The notes: generated by a model from the sequence alone, not told the origin. Numbered from the stretch's first letter, positions 14,472 to 22,723 are shown. The stretch: 23,539 bases of DNA from SZUA-365 sp964635845 (GCA_964635845.1 CAZWNO010000064.1:1-23539), one strand, 5' to 3'. Numbers and translations: made by a program.

Positions 14472-14936
14472 TCACGTCAGGTCGGCAAAGACGGCACCGA
14501 TGACCGCGGCGAGGTATTCCGGGGCAATCTTAAGCTGTGCCCCGTGCGCGCCGGCGCTGACGTAGATACGGTCATGCAGCTGCGCGGTTTCGTCGATCCA
14601 GGTGGGAAACTGTTTTTTCATGCCGATGGGCGAACACCCCCCGCGGATGTAGCCTGTCAGCGGCAGCAGCTCGCGCACGTGGATCATCTCCACCTTCTTG
14701 TTGCCGCTCGCAGCTGCCGCTTTTTTCAGGTCGAGTTCGAAGGGTCCCGGAATGCAGAACACGCACAGGCCGGTCCTGTCCCCCCGCGCCACGAGGGTCT
14801 TGAACACCTGTTCATGCGGAGCGCCGACCTTGTCCGCCACCGCAATCGCGTCGATCAGTCCGTCCGAGCTGTCGTAGCTGATCTGCTCGTGGGGAATGTG
14901 TCTTGCTTCGAGGATGCGGGTCGCGTTGGTTTTCAT
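14472..14936 (-). CDS. ybaK: Cys-tRNA(Pro)/Cys-tRNA(Cys) deacylase, YbaK family
   Basis: The 154-residue product belongs to the YbaK/EbsC editing-domain family, which hydrolyses mischarged Cys-tRNA(Pro) in trans and so guards translation fidelity. Visible family features are VFKTLVARGD with the conserved lysine K46, the GNKKVEMIHVRELLPLTGYI segment, RGGCSPIGMKK at 98-108 and a late SAGAHGAQLKIAPE. The length is normal. It is cytoplasmic. The start ATG at 14936 lacks a strong ribosome site. It lies between two repeat regions and appears to be transcribed alone. Confidence 0.93.
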   Translation of the reverse strand: MKTNATRILEARHIPHEQISYDSSDGLIDAIAVADKVGAPHEQVFKTLVARGDRTGLCVFCIPGPFELDLKKAAAASGNKKVEMIHVRELLPLTGYIRGGCSPIGMKKQFPTWIDETAQLHDRIYVSAGAHGAQLKIAPEYLAAVIGAVFADLT

Positions 14937-14944
14937 GGTGTATC

Positions 14945-15066
14945 GTGAAGGGGTGAAGTATCGTTACGGCGTAAAGACGGAAAGGGTAAAGACGGCTTTC
15001 CGTCTTTACCCTTCACGCCTTTACGACGCTTTCTCTCTTTACCGCTTTACCTCTTCACCTCTTTAC
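14945..15066. repeat. GTAAAG-type repeat with hairpin at the PEPCK gene end
   Basis: A short-period repeat of GGTAAAGNNG/GGTGAAGNGG words (read on the minus strand) occupies the gap. Its centre is a good inverted repeat, 14971-14995 with 15000-15024 (about 25 bp per arm). The TAA stop of the PEP carboxykinase gene (15063-15065) is itself part of a GGTAAAGAGG word. The family differs in sequence from the CACGAAG palindromes but is placed the same way. Confidence 0.85.
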
Positions 15067-16913
15067 CGCCATCTCCAAACCCCCGGTTTGCGGGGACGCG
15101 CGACCGGTTCCTCGCGCTGGATGATGACGCGGGGTTCGGAGGCGGAGGTCGAGAACGCGGGGGCCGTGGAGACACCGGCCTTGCGGGCGGTCACGTCGCC
15201 CATGGCGCGGAAGGAGCGCTCGGCGGCGGCGATGATTTCGGGACGCAGTCCCTCCTTCGAGATTTGCTCGAGGAAGGAGCGGCGGCCGCGGATGATGTCC
15301 TTGACGAGATGATCGATCTGTTCGGGAGTGTAGAGCTTGTGCACGTCCCACTCGTCCATGCGCCGGCCGTCGGCCTCGACGATGGACATGGTGCCGAGCA
15401 CGCCCTTCTCGTATTTGTTCGTGCCGCGCAGGTCGCCGCGCTGGATGGCCGCCATCAGATCGAGCGGCACGCGTTCGGTCTTGCGCACGATTCGCTTCTT
15501 TGTCACCCCGCCCTCTTCGTATTCCTCGAGGATCTCGCCCATGCCGCCGGTGTTGTACAGGCGGAAATTCACCTGTCCCGGGAAGCGGTTGACGAGCTTC
15601 ATGATGATGTCGTAGAAGCGGTTGATCTTCGCGCCGCGGCTGCCGATGATGAAGTCATCGGTGCCGACGATGCGCACCGATTCGCCGGCCTTTTCCGGAT
15701 TCGCCGCGAAGCTGAGGGTGGACTCGCCGAAGAGATATGCCAGCACGCCCTGCTCGGGCGTGAGCGCCTGCGAGAACGGCATGAGCGTGTTGCGCCTTGT
15801 GATGAAGGCGAACCACAATGCGTCGTTCTTCTCGAGGCTCGGCAGGTTGATGCTGTCGGCGGCGATGGAGATGAGCTTGCCCTCGCGCTCGATGAACAGC
15901 TTGTCCATGCGCACGACCGAGCGGCCGTTGCCGCAGAGAGATTCATCGAGGAAGTCGATATCGCCATTCGCGTCGACGAAGATGTTCTCCAGCAGCGCGC
16001 TCTTGTGGGTGAGCGCGTAGAACATCGCTTCCTGGTCGGACTTCCGCGCGTCGGTCTTGACGTAGAAGTTGTGCTCGGACCCGAATGCGGATCCGTCGTC
16101 GCGGAGGAAGCAGATGTCGTCCTGCGACGCGTAGGTCATCTCGCCGCGGTTGGGATCCATCCCGAGCTGGTGGCAGCTCCAGGTGGATTTCCCCGTGGCC
16201 GTCATTCCAAAAAGGATGACACCGTGTTTTTTCAGCTCATTGCTCTTCGCGTCGCGGGCGACCACGACCTTCGAACCGGCATGCAGGCCGAGCATGCCGC
16301 GTTCGTCGGCAAGCCACATCGCCTGGCGGAGAAATCCTTTCTTGTCTTCCCCGAGATAATCGCTGCCGAGACAGATGTTGAGGTTGAACTCCGGCATGGT
16401 CAGGATCTGCTGGCGGCTCGCATGTTCCTCGGGAATGTGGATCATCGTGATGGCCGGACCGGGGCGTCCGGAGGGTTCACCGAGCAGGTTGCCCCACATG
16501 TACGCGAGACGGGCGTTCCGAAAATCGCCCACGCTCACGTACAGCGTACACACGGGATTGAAATCGGGATTGTTTCCCATCTGCCGGGTGATCTTGATGA
16601 AGGGCAGGGTCTTCATCCAGTGCAGCACCTTCTCGAGTTCGTCGGGTGCGCCTTTCACCACCTTCTCCTGGTATGGGAGAAGTGACGGCAGCCGCACCTT
16701 CTCGGTGCCGAGGTAGACGGTTTTCGCGGCGAGGCGCGAACTCTGCACCGAGCGCCAGACGTACGAGCCGTACCGCGTCTTCTGCGCGTACTCCTTCACC
16801 CGCGGTTCGAGCCATTTAAGGTCGACTTCCTTGATGTTGGGTCCGTTGAGCAGCGGCAGCAGCTGTTCGTGGAATTTCTTGTAGTAGTCGTTGTTATAAA
16901 TGTCTTTTGCCAT
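15063..16913 (-). CDS. pckA: Phosphoenolpyruvate carboxykinase (ATP) family
   Basis: The 616-residue product matches ATP-dependent PEP carboxykinase, which turns oxaloacetate and ATP into phosphoenolpyruvate, CO2 and ADP. Family landmarks in order are GSDYLGEDKKG (Y186, K191/K192, metal and substrate site), GLHAGSK (H211), the P-loop GMTATGKS (236-243), SQDDICF (D265, D266), NFYVKTD, SALLENIFV and CGNGR (R331), then SQALTPEQG. All key residues seem present, so it should be active. It is diverged and longer than the usual ~530 residues, with a basic Pro/Arg tail (RPRKPGVWRWR). The ATG at 16913 has AAGGTGA upstream, within the end of the preceding gene 5 bp away, so the two are translationally coupled. 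An upstream extension to 17090 is out-of-frame shadow. Confidence 0.87.
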   Translation of the reverse strand: MAKDIYNNDYYKKFHEQLLPLLNGPNIKEVDLKWLEPRVKEYAQKTRYGSYVWRSVQSSRLAAKTVYLGTEKVRLPSLLPYQEKVVKGAPDELEKVLHWMKTLPFIKITRQMGNNPDFNPVCTLYVSVGDFRNARLAYMWGNLLGEPSGRPGPAITMIHIPEEHASRQQILTMPEFNLNICLGSDYLGEDKKGFLRQAMWLADERGMLGLHAGSKVVVARDAKSNELKKHGVILFGMTATGKSTWSCHQLGMDPNRGEMTYASQDDICFLRDDGSAFGSEHNFYVKTDARKSDQEAMFYALTHKSALLENIFVDANGDIDFLDESLCGNGRSVVRMDKLFIEREGKLISIAADSINLPSLEKNDALWFAFITRRNTLMPFSQALTPEQGVLAYLFGESTLSFAANPEKAGESVRIVGTDDFIIGSRGAKINRFYDIIMKLVNRFPGQVNFRLYNTGGMGEILEEYEEGGVTKKRIVRKTERVPLDLMAAIQRGDLRGTNKYEKGVLGTMSIVEADGRRMDEWDVHKLYTPEQIDHLVKDIIRGRRSFLEQISKEGLRPEIIAAAERSFRAMGDVTARKAGVSTAPAFSTSASEPRVIIQREEPVARPRKPGVWRWR

Positions 16914-16918
16914 GGGGA

Positions 16919-19273
16919 TCACCTTCCGTTCGCACCGACGTGGGACAACACCTGCGCTACCATTTCGGTGAGCGTGGCCGCGCCGGCATTCAGCTGATGG
17001 ACGGCGGCGGACTGGAACAGCTTCGTGAAGAATCGTTTCTGCAGCTCCATGCGCTCGTCGGAAGTGACGAGCAGATGCGGATTGTACCACGGCTGCTGCT
17101 TGCCGCCGACGGTCGTACCGGCGGGATATCCCGACTCGACGATCCGCAGGGCTTCATCGACGTCGAGCTTCTGCGATGCGCCGCTGACGGGATCGTTGCG
17201 CAGGATGAAGACATGGCGGATGTCGATGCGCTTGACATGCCGCGCCATGCCGCCGAGCCAGTAGGGATCGAGCATGGCGTGGCTTTTCTTCGCGCAGTCG
17301 TAGCTGTATGGCGCACCGCTGTTGAGCGGACAGCTTTCCTGCAGCTTGTGCTTATCGTTGCGGCAGTCCTCGACCTTCGTCGTCACGTTCTCGCACTTGC
17401 TCTTGTCGAAAAGTTTAGCGAGTGCTTCATGTGAAGCGACGGCATTGGTCGGCATATATAATTTCCGCTCGGGATTGTCAGCCGCGGCGTAGCCGCCGCC
17501 GTAGCGGAGAAAAACATAGTCGTTGCTGTGCATGGCGACCGTGTCGTTCTCCTGGAAGAGGCGCCAGAACAACGGCGTCTTCTTCGTCCCTTCGGGACCG
17601 ATGAACAGCACGCCCTCGCCGCCGACATCGAGCGTCATGCCGCGCACGGCGTGCACGTCGAACACGCGCTCGGCCACGTCGGTGACGAGTCCCAGCGCCA
17701 GCGAGCGCAGGGAACCGTAGTGGTCGGCATTGAAGAGAATACCGGTCTTCGTATCCGAATTGTAGAAGGCATGCGGTTCGCGGCCGGTCACGCCGTCCAC
17801 CGCGTAGATCACGCCATGCGGTTCGATGTCGGCCTCGAGCTGCGCCGGATACCAGTTCTCGACCCAGAAGTCGTACAGGTGTCCGACGTTCGTGCGCAGC
17901 TGCACGATCATGCCGTTGATGTTGGCGTTCCACTCGAAGTAGTTGCTGTAGCCGAGATGCGCCTCGGCTTCGGCCACCAGCGCGTCGCGCACCGCCACCT
18001 TCACGTCGCGGTCCACCGGCACCGCGTGCTTGATCAGGGTCTCGGTGTTGGCGAGCTTGATCAGCTTCCGCTTCGGCGCGGGCTTGAGCTTCGCGAGGGC
18101 GTCGACGATGCGCGCCATGCCCTCGGTGAGATTGGCCATGGACGTCGCGTAGCTGATGCGGATGAAGTCGTCGCTGCCGAAGGCGTCGCCCGGCACGATG
18201 GCCACGTTCGCGTGCTTGAGCAGGAAGTAAGCCATGCCGTAGGAGTTGCGGATGGGCACGCCGTCGTATTCCATCCGATAAAAAGAGCTGACATTCGGGA
18301 ATGCGTAGAACGCCCCGCGCGGCATCGGGCAGGAAACGCCCGGAATGCCCTGCAGCTTGTAGACCACGAAATTGCGGCGCTTCTCGAATTCGGCCGCCAT
18401 CTTCGAAATCTCGTACTGCGGACCCTTGTAGGCCTCGAGTGCCGCTCGCTGCGAAACCGAACTCGGGTTCGATGTTGCGTGGCTCTGCACCTTGGCCATG
18501 GCCGCGATGATGTCCTTCGGCCCGGCCGCCCAGCCGATGCGCCAGCCGGTCATCGAGTAGGCCTTGGACACGCCGTCGACGGTGACGGTGCGTTTTTTCA
18601 CTTCCTCGCCCAGGGTTGCGAAGCGGGTGAACTTGAGGTTGTCGTACATCAACTTGCCGTAGATTTCGTCGGCGATGCAGATGATGTCCTCCTCGACGAT
18701 GACTTCGGCGAGCGCCTCGAGTTCCTCGCGTGTGTAACCGCTGCCGGTGGGATTGCAGGGATTATTGAGAAAGACTGCCTTGGTGCTCGCGTTGATCGTG
18801 TCGCGGAGCTGGTCCGACGTGAGGCGGAAACCGTCTTCCTCCCGCGTGTGCACGATCACCGGCCGTCCGTTGGCGAGCTTGACCATTTCCGGATACGACA
18901 CCCAGTAAGGTGCGGGAATGACGACTTCGTCACCGTCGTTGACGATGGCCATCATTGCGTTGTAGATGGAATGCTTCGCGCCATTCGACACCATGATCTC
19001 CGATGCGGGATCATAGGAAAGATTGTGTTCCTCCTCCAGCTGCTTCGCGATGGCCTTTCGCAGCGGCAGGATGCCTTCGTTGGCGGTGTACTTCGTGAAG
19101 TTCTCGTCGATGGCGCGCTTGGCGGCGTCCTTGATATGCGCCGGAGTGGCGAAATCCGGCTCGCCCACGGAGAAGTCGATCACGTCGATCCCCTGCTCCT
19201 TGAGCGCCTTGGCTTTCGCGGCGACCTTCAGCGTCGGCGATGAACCGATGAGATGAATTCTGTCTGCGGTCAC
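16919..19273 (-). CDS. Aspartate aminotransferase fused to a PEPCK/HPr-kinase-like P-loop domain
   Basis: The product has 784 residues, about twice a normal aminotransferase. Residues 1-395 are a class I (I-gamma, Thermus-type) aspartate aminotransferase with NPCNPTG (172-178), D202, Y205, PLP lysine K237 (SKAYSMTGWRIG) and substrate arginine R372. After a basic linker (~398-425), residues ~430-784 are a second domain: GEGVLFIG, then a degenerate Walker A GPEGTKKT (559-566), SNDYVFLR (583-590) and YMPTNA. These line up with GVILFGMTATGKS, SQDDICFLR and YVKTDA of the PEPCK encoded next door, so the domain is probably a paralogue. The invariant P-loop glycine is replaced by lysine, so ATP binding may be altered. 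A Cys group (627, 637, 648, 660) is also present. Start is GTG with GAGGT 8 bp upstream. Confidence 0.88.
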   Translation of the reverse strand: MTADRIHLIGSSPTLKVAAKAKALKEQGIDVIDFSVGEPDFATPAHIKDAAKRAIDENFTKYTANEGILPLRKAIAKQLEEEHNLSYDPASEIMVSNGAKHSIYNAMMAIVNDGDEVVIPAPYWVSYPEMVKLANGRPVIVHTREEDGFRLTSDQLRDTINASTKAVFLNNPCNPTGSGYTREELEALAEVIVEEDIICIADEIYGKLMYDNLKFTRFATLGEEVKKRTVTVDGVSKAYSMTGWRIGWAAGPKDIIAAMAKVQSHATSNPSSVSQRAALEAYKGPQYEISKMAAEFEKRRNFVVYKLQGIPGVSCPMPRGAFYAFPNVSSFYRMEYDGVPIRNSYGMAYFLLKHANVAIVPGDAFGSDDFIRISYATSMANLTEGMARIVDALAKLKPAPKRKLIKLANTETLIKHAVPVDRDVKVAVRDALVAEAEAHLGYSNYFEWNANINGMIVQLRTNVGHLYDFWVENWYPAQLEADIEPHGVIYAVDGVTGREPHAFYNSDTKTGILFNADHYGSLRSLALGLVTDVAERVFDVHAVRGMTLDVGGEGVLFIGPEGTKKTPLFWRLFQENDTVAMHSNDYVFLRYGGGYAAADNPERKLYMPTNAVASHEALAKLFDKSKCENVTTKVEDCRNDKHKLQESCPLNSGAPYSYDCAKKSHAMLDPYWLGGMARHVKRIDIRHVFILRNDPVSGASQKLDVDEALRIVESGYPAGTTVGGKQQPWYNPHLLVTSDERMELQKRFFTKLFQSAAVHQLNAGAATLTEMVAQVLSHVGANGR

Positions 19274-19375
19274 GTTACTACCTCAATTGATGTCGTTATC
19301 GAAAAGCACCCGCGCCGCGGAATTCAGTGATGCAGCGGACGCGGACTCCGTTCAACGGTTTCCACTCGCGGCGTT

Positions 19376-20764
19376 TCAGTCTTCGCCGGCGAGCTTGTCC
19401 TTGAGGTATTTGGCGAGGTCGACGCCGGTGAGCGTCTTGACGACGTCGGGCACCTGCGCGAGCACGTCGGCGATCTGGCCGGTGAGCTGCGAGGTCCCGA
19501 GCTTGCCGTCGGTCCCGCCGATGAGCGTGATCTTGTCGATGCGCGAGAGCGGCTCGGCGACGTTCTTCGTCAGCTCGGGCAGCACGTCGAGCACCATCTG
19601 GTACATTGCGGCCTGGTTGTACTGATCGTAGGCCTTGGCCTTCTCCACCATCGCATCGGCTTCGGATTTGCCCAGCATCTTGATGCGCTCGGCTTCGACC
19701 TCATTGTCCTTCGCGCGCACCTGCGCCTTGGCCTCGGATTCCTTCAGCAGGCGGAAGCTCTCGGCCTCGGCCTCGGAAATGATCTGCAGTTTGCGGGCCT
19801 CGGCCGGCTTGATGATGTTGGCCTCGAGTTCCTTCTCCTTGCGCTTGATTTCCTCGGTTTGCACCTTGGCCATCTCGACGGTCTCGATCAGCTTGACCTT
19901 GTATTCTTCCTGCTTGACATCCTGCGCCAGGCGGAAGCGCTCGAGTTCGTACGAGGTGTCGGCCTGTGCGCGCACCTTGCTGACCTCGATCTGCGACTTG
20001 GCTTTCAGCTCCTCGTTCTTCCAGTTACGTCCCGCCACTTCGGCCAGCGCGGTCAGCTTGGCGATCTCCGCTTCCTTGTTCGCCTGCGCGGCGTAGATTG
20101 CGGCATCGCGGTCGTACTCGGCCTGTTTGACCACCGCGTCGCGCTTGGCCGCTGCGATCTTCGGCTTCGACAGCGCGTCGAGGTAGCCCTGCGTGTCGGC
20201 GATGTCCTTCAGCGCGAAGGAGATCATCACGAGTCCCATGCTGCCGAGATCGCGCACCACAGCGTTGTAGACGCGGTTGGCGAACTCATGGCGGTCCTGG
20301 TAAAGTTCGGCCACGGTCATCGAGCCGATGGTCTCGCGCACCTTGCCCTCGAGCACGGTCTGCGCGACCTCGCGCACCGCGTCGGTCCCGCCGCCCATGA
20401 AGTTCTGCGTGGCGAGGAAGATCGAGTACTCGTTGGAGTCGATTTTCACCTGCGCCGAAGATTCAGAGAGGATGGGGATGCCGTCCTTCGAAAGTACTTC
20501 GGGAGTCTTGATGGTCACCGTGACCACCTCGATCGGGAGGGTGGACGCCTGCTCGGTGAAGGGATTGACGAAGGAGCCGCCGCCGATGCGGAAACGGTAG
20601 CCGATCTCCTGTTGCGTTCCGTCAGGCGTGAGAATACTGCTCTTGCGGCCGGAGATAACCAGCACTTCGTTCGGTCCCGCCTTCCGGTACTGCCGCGTCA
20701 TCCAGATGAAAAAGCCAATGGCGAGCAGGACGAGAACAGCGATGACGATGATCCAGGTAAGCAT
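19376..20764 (-). CDS. Flotillin-like SPFH-domain membrane protein
   Basis: The 462-residue product has an N-terminal membrane segment (residues ~3-22), an SPFH/Band 7 domain (~28-200, beginning GPNEVLVISGRK) and a long charged Ala/Glu/Lys-rich coiled coil (~200-385), then a C-terminal segment (GQIADVLAQVPDVVKTLTG). This is the order in bacterial flotillins (FloT), which oligomerise and organise membrane microdomains. An NfeD-type partner is not seen. The ATG at 20764 has GGAGG 6 bp upstream; a TTG at 20776 overlaps that ribosome site and is rejected. It is followed after 102 bp by the aminotransferase fusion on the same strand, possibly in one transcript. Confidence 0.9.
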   Translation of the reverse strand: MLTWIIVIAVLVLLAIGFFIWMTRQYRKAGPNEVLVISGRKSSILTPDGTQQEIGYRFRIGGGSFVNPFTEQASTLPIEVVTVTIKTPEVLSKDGIPILSESSAQVKIDSNEYSIFLATQNFMGGGTDAVREVAQTVLEGKVRETIGSMTVAELYQDRHEFANRVYNAVVRDLGSMGLVMISFALKDIADTQGYLDALSKPKIAAAKRDAVVKQAEYDRDAAIYAAQANKEAEIAKLTALAEVAGRNWKNEELKAKSQIEVSKVRAQADTSYELERFRLAQDVKQEEYKVKLIETVEMAKVQTEEIKRKEKELEANIIKPAEARKLQIISEAEAESFRLLKESEAKAQVRAKDNEVEAERIKMLGKSEADAMVEKAKAYDQYNQAAMYQMVLDVLPELTKNVAEPLSRIDKITLIGGTDGKLGTSQLTGQIADVLAQVPDVVKTLTGVDLAKYLKDKLAGED

Positions 20765-20930
20765 GAAAGCCTCCAATACACTTGGGGAAAAAGCGAATCG
20801 ATGTTTTTTTCAGTCCGTGATGTGTTGTGTCAAGGGAAATTTCCCGGATGCACACGTACAGGCTCGCCATAAGGCAGGCAACGCACCTGTAAATACAAAC
20901 GTACTTATCCTTTTTCTAACCGCCAAATAC

Positions 20931-20957
20931 GGGAGGGGGCGGGCCGGGGGGAGGGGG
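20931..20957 (+). other. G-rich tract, possible G-quadruplex
   Basis: Five G-runs of 3, 5, 3, 6 and 5 bases are separated by only 1-2 bases (A, C, CC, A). This meets the usual pattern for quadruplex formation on the plus strand. It lies directly before the heptamer array. Confidence 0.65.
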
Positions 20958-20963
20958 ACCACC

Positions 20964-21033
20964 TTGGCTGTTGGCTGTTGGCTGTTGGCTTTTGGCTTTT
21001 GGCTTTTGGCCGTTGGCTGTTGGCTGTTGGCTC
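20964..21033. repeat. Ten 7-bp tandem repeats (TTGGCTG/TTGGCTT)
   Basis: Ten contiguous heptamers fill exactly 70 bp: three TTGGCTG, three TTGGCTT, one TTGGCCG, two TTGGCTG and one TTGGCTC. The array is not a multiple of a codon-sized unit and lies between divergent genes, so it is non-coding. Confidence 0.93.
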
Positions 21034-21243
21034 GGGACCGTCCGTCCCCTGGGTCGCCCTTCGATTCGGTCGTCTTCGCTTCGCGAATCCGCCCTGCGCG
21101 TGGTGATGGGTACCTTATTGACAAACCATTTTCGCGATACGAATTCAACCGGTCCACCCTATCATGAAAAGCGGGATGATCAATTACATGGTACGTTTTT
21201 TACCGTTTATTTGAAGGAATTCCGAAATTTCTATATTTCACCC

Positions 21244-22533
21244 GTGAACATTTACACGATCATCATACTGGCGACGATCATCATCACCGCCGCGCTGGAT
21301 ACTATCGCGGAGATGCTGAACCTGCGCGCGATGTCACCCGTGCTGCCGGAGGAGTTCCGCGATGTCTACGCCGAGACGGAGTATGCGCGTTCGCAGGAAT
21401 ACACGCGCGCGAAGACGCGCTTCGGCTTCGTCACCGCGGCCTTCGACCTGGCGCTCCTGCTGGTGTTCTGGTTCGCCGGGGGATTCAACTGGCTGGACCT
21501 GCTCGTCCGTTCGCTCGGCTGGCACGAAATCCCGACCGGACTGCTGTACATTTCCCTGCTCGCATTGGGAATGGGATTATTCTCTCTTCCATTCAGGATA
21601 TACTCCACATTCGTGATCGAGCGGCGTTTCGGTTTCAACCGCACGACGCTGAGGACCTTCGTACTGGATATCCTGAAAGGCGCCGCGTTGGGTGCGGCAA
21701 TCGGCCTCCCCGTCCTCGCTCTCGTTCTGTGGATCATCCAGACCCAGGGATTGCTTGCCTGGCTCTACAGCTGGCTGGCCGTGACCGCCTTCAGAATCAC
21801 GATGCAGTATGTCGCTCCGACGGTGTTCATGCCATTTTTCAACAAATTCACGCTGCTCGAGGAGGGTCCCCTGCGGGATTGCATCCTGGCGTATGCGGAA
21901 TCGATGCGCTTCCCGTTGAAGGACGTCTACGTCGTGGACGGCTCGAGACGCTCGTCGAAAGCCAATGCGTTTTTCACGGGCTTCGGAAAGAACAAGCGCA
22001 TCGCGCTGTACGACACGCTGATCGGGAAACACACGGCGGAGGAAGTCACCTCCGTGCTCGCGCACGAGATCGGGCATTACCGCAGAAAGCATATCGTCAT
22101 CGGGATGCTGATCGGCATCGCGGAGATGGGCGTGATGTTCTTCCTGCTCTCGCTGTTCGTCAGCCGTCCCGCCCTGGCCGAGGCCTTCTTCATGCAGTAT
22201 GTGTCGGTGTATGCCGGGCTCGTCTTCTTCGCGCTGCTGTATTCTCCCGTGAGCGCGCTTCTGTCGCTCGGAGTGAACGCCCTCTCCCGTCGGCATGAAT
22301 TCGAGGCCGACCGCTACGCGGTACAGACATACCGCAAGCCCGAGGTCTTCGTCACGGCGCTCAAGAAACTCACCGCATCGAACCTCTCGAACGTCACTCC
22401 ACACCCGTTCCATGTCTGGCTGAATTATTCCCATCCCCCGCTGCTCAAGCGGATCGAACAAATCCGCATCGTAGCGGAGGAGAAAATCCGGCATCGGGGG
22501 AAGATGAAAATCGGAGTGAGGGATGTGATGTGA
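21244..22533 (+). CDS. M48-family (Ste24/CAAX prenyl protease 1-like) membrane metalloprotease
   Basis: The 429-residue product is a multi-pass membrane zinc protease. Membrane segments occur at about 3-20, 63-80, 98-115, 145-165, 170-190, 284-305 and 322-345. The zinc motif HEIGH is at 274-278 with the third ligand E352 in HEFEAD. This order and length fit the Ste24-type M48A group, which in bacteria is thought to act in envelope protein quality control. The start is GTG at 21244 (reads MNIYTIIILA), where related Bacteroidota proteins begin. No good ribosome site precedes it; AAGGAA lies 25 bp away, and a TTG at 21211 is the alternative. The TGA stop lies inside the first copy of a 26-bp tandem repeat. 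Confidence 0.9.
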   Translation: MNIYTIIILATIIITAALDTIAEMLNLRAMSPVLPEEFRDVYAETEYARSQEYTRAKTRFGFVTAAFDLALLLVFWFAGGFNWLDLLVRSLGWHEIPTGLLYISLLALGMGLFSLPFRIYSTFVIERRFGFNRTTLRTFVLDILKGAALGAAIGLPVLALVLWIIQTQGLLAWLYSWLAVTAFRITMQYVAPTVFMPFFNKFTLLEEGPLRDCILAYAESMRFPLKDVYVVDGSRRSSKANAFFTGFGKNKRIALYDTLIGKHTAEEVTSVLAHEIGHYRRKHIVIGMLIGIAEMGVMFFLLSLFVSRPALAEAFFMQYVSVYAGLVFFALLYSPVSALLSLGVNALSRRHEFEADRYAVQTYRKPEVFVTALKKLTASNLSNVTPHPFHVWLNYSHPPLLKRIEQIRIVAEEKIRHRGKMKIGVRDVM

Positions 22534-22604
22534 GGTCGTGGAGGAGTAAGGGGATGTGAGGTCGTGGAGGAGTAAGGGGATGTGAGGTCGTGGAGGAGTA
22601 AGGG
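22528..22604. repeat. Three 26-bp tandem repeats at the protease gene end
   Basis: The unit begins ATGTGAGGTCGTGGAGGAGT and ends AAGGGG. Copies start at 22528, 22554 and 22580 and are almost identical. The first overlaps the last Met codon and TGA of the M48 gene. A G/A-rich tail follows to about 22620. Confidence 0.93.
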
Positions 22605-22637
22605 AGGGAGGGTACGGAGGGCGCAGTGAAGAGTTTT

Positions 22638-22667
22638 ACCACAGAGGCGCGCAGAGACGCTCAGAGG
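22638..22667. repeat. ACCACAGAG-type repeat fragment
   Basis: ACCACAGAGGCGCGCAGAG and the following GACGCTCAGAGG are short CAGAG-spaced words of the type seen in dispersed repeats. It lies between the convergent M48 and DUF2807 genes. A single arm is seen without a clear partner. Confidence 0.5.
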
Positions 22668-22723
22668 ACTGGAGTGACACTGTGGATTCTATTCCCGGAT
22701 TACGCGGCAGGCACTCAAGGTGA

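Larger units (their letters stand above)
20765..21243. other. Intergenic region between divergent flotillin and M48 genes
   Basis: This 479-bp stretch holds no convincing gene. From the left it contains the flotillin ribosome site, a TTGACA on the minus strand at about 20830 without a clear -10, the G-rich tract at 20931-20957, the heptamer array at 20964-21033, and TTGACA at 21118-21123 on the plus strand with no good -10 at 17 bp. The open frame across it in phase with the protease is low-complexity Leu/Ala/Val/Gly/Trp/Cys peptide from the repeat. Confidence 0.7.

Noticed and set aside
13460..14503. 347-codon plus-strand frame opposite the serine hydrolase
   Set aside because: It runs into the palindromic repeat arm at its 3' end, and its composition is that of a shadow.
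15264..16685. 473-codon plus-strand frame opposite pckA
   Set aside because: No recognisable motif, shadow composition, and full overlap with the PEPCK gene.
17528..19243. 571-codon open frame on the plus strand opposite the aminotransferase fusion
   Set aside because: The composition (His, Val, Asp, Arg) is that of an antisense shadow, and the minus strand has an unmistakable aminotransferase.
20971..21243. Upstream extension of the M48 protease
   Set aside because: The added residues come from the heptamer array and are low complexity; the protein family starts at about the GTG at 21244.
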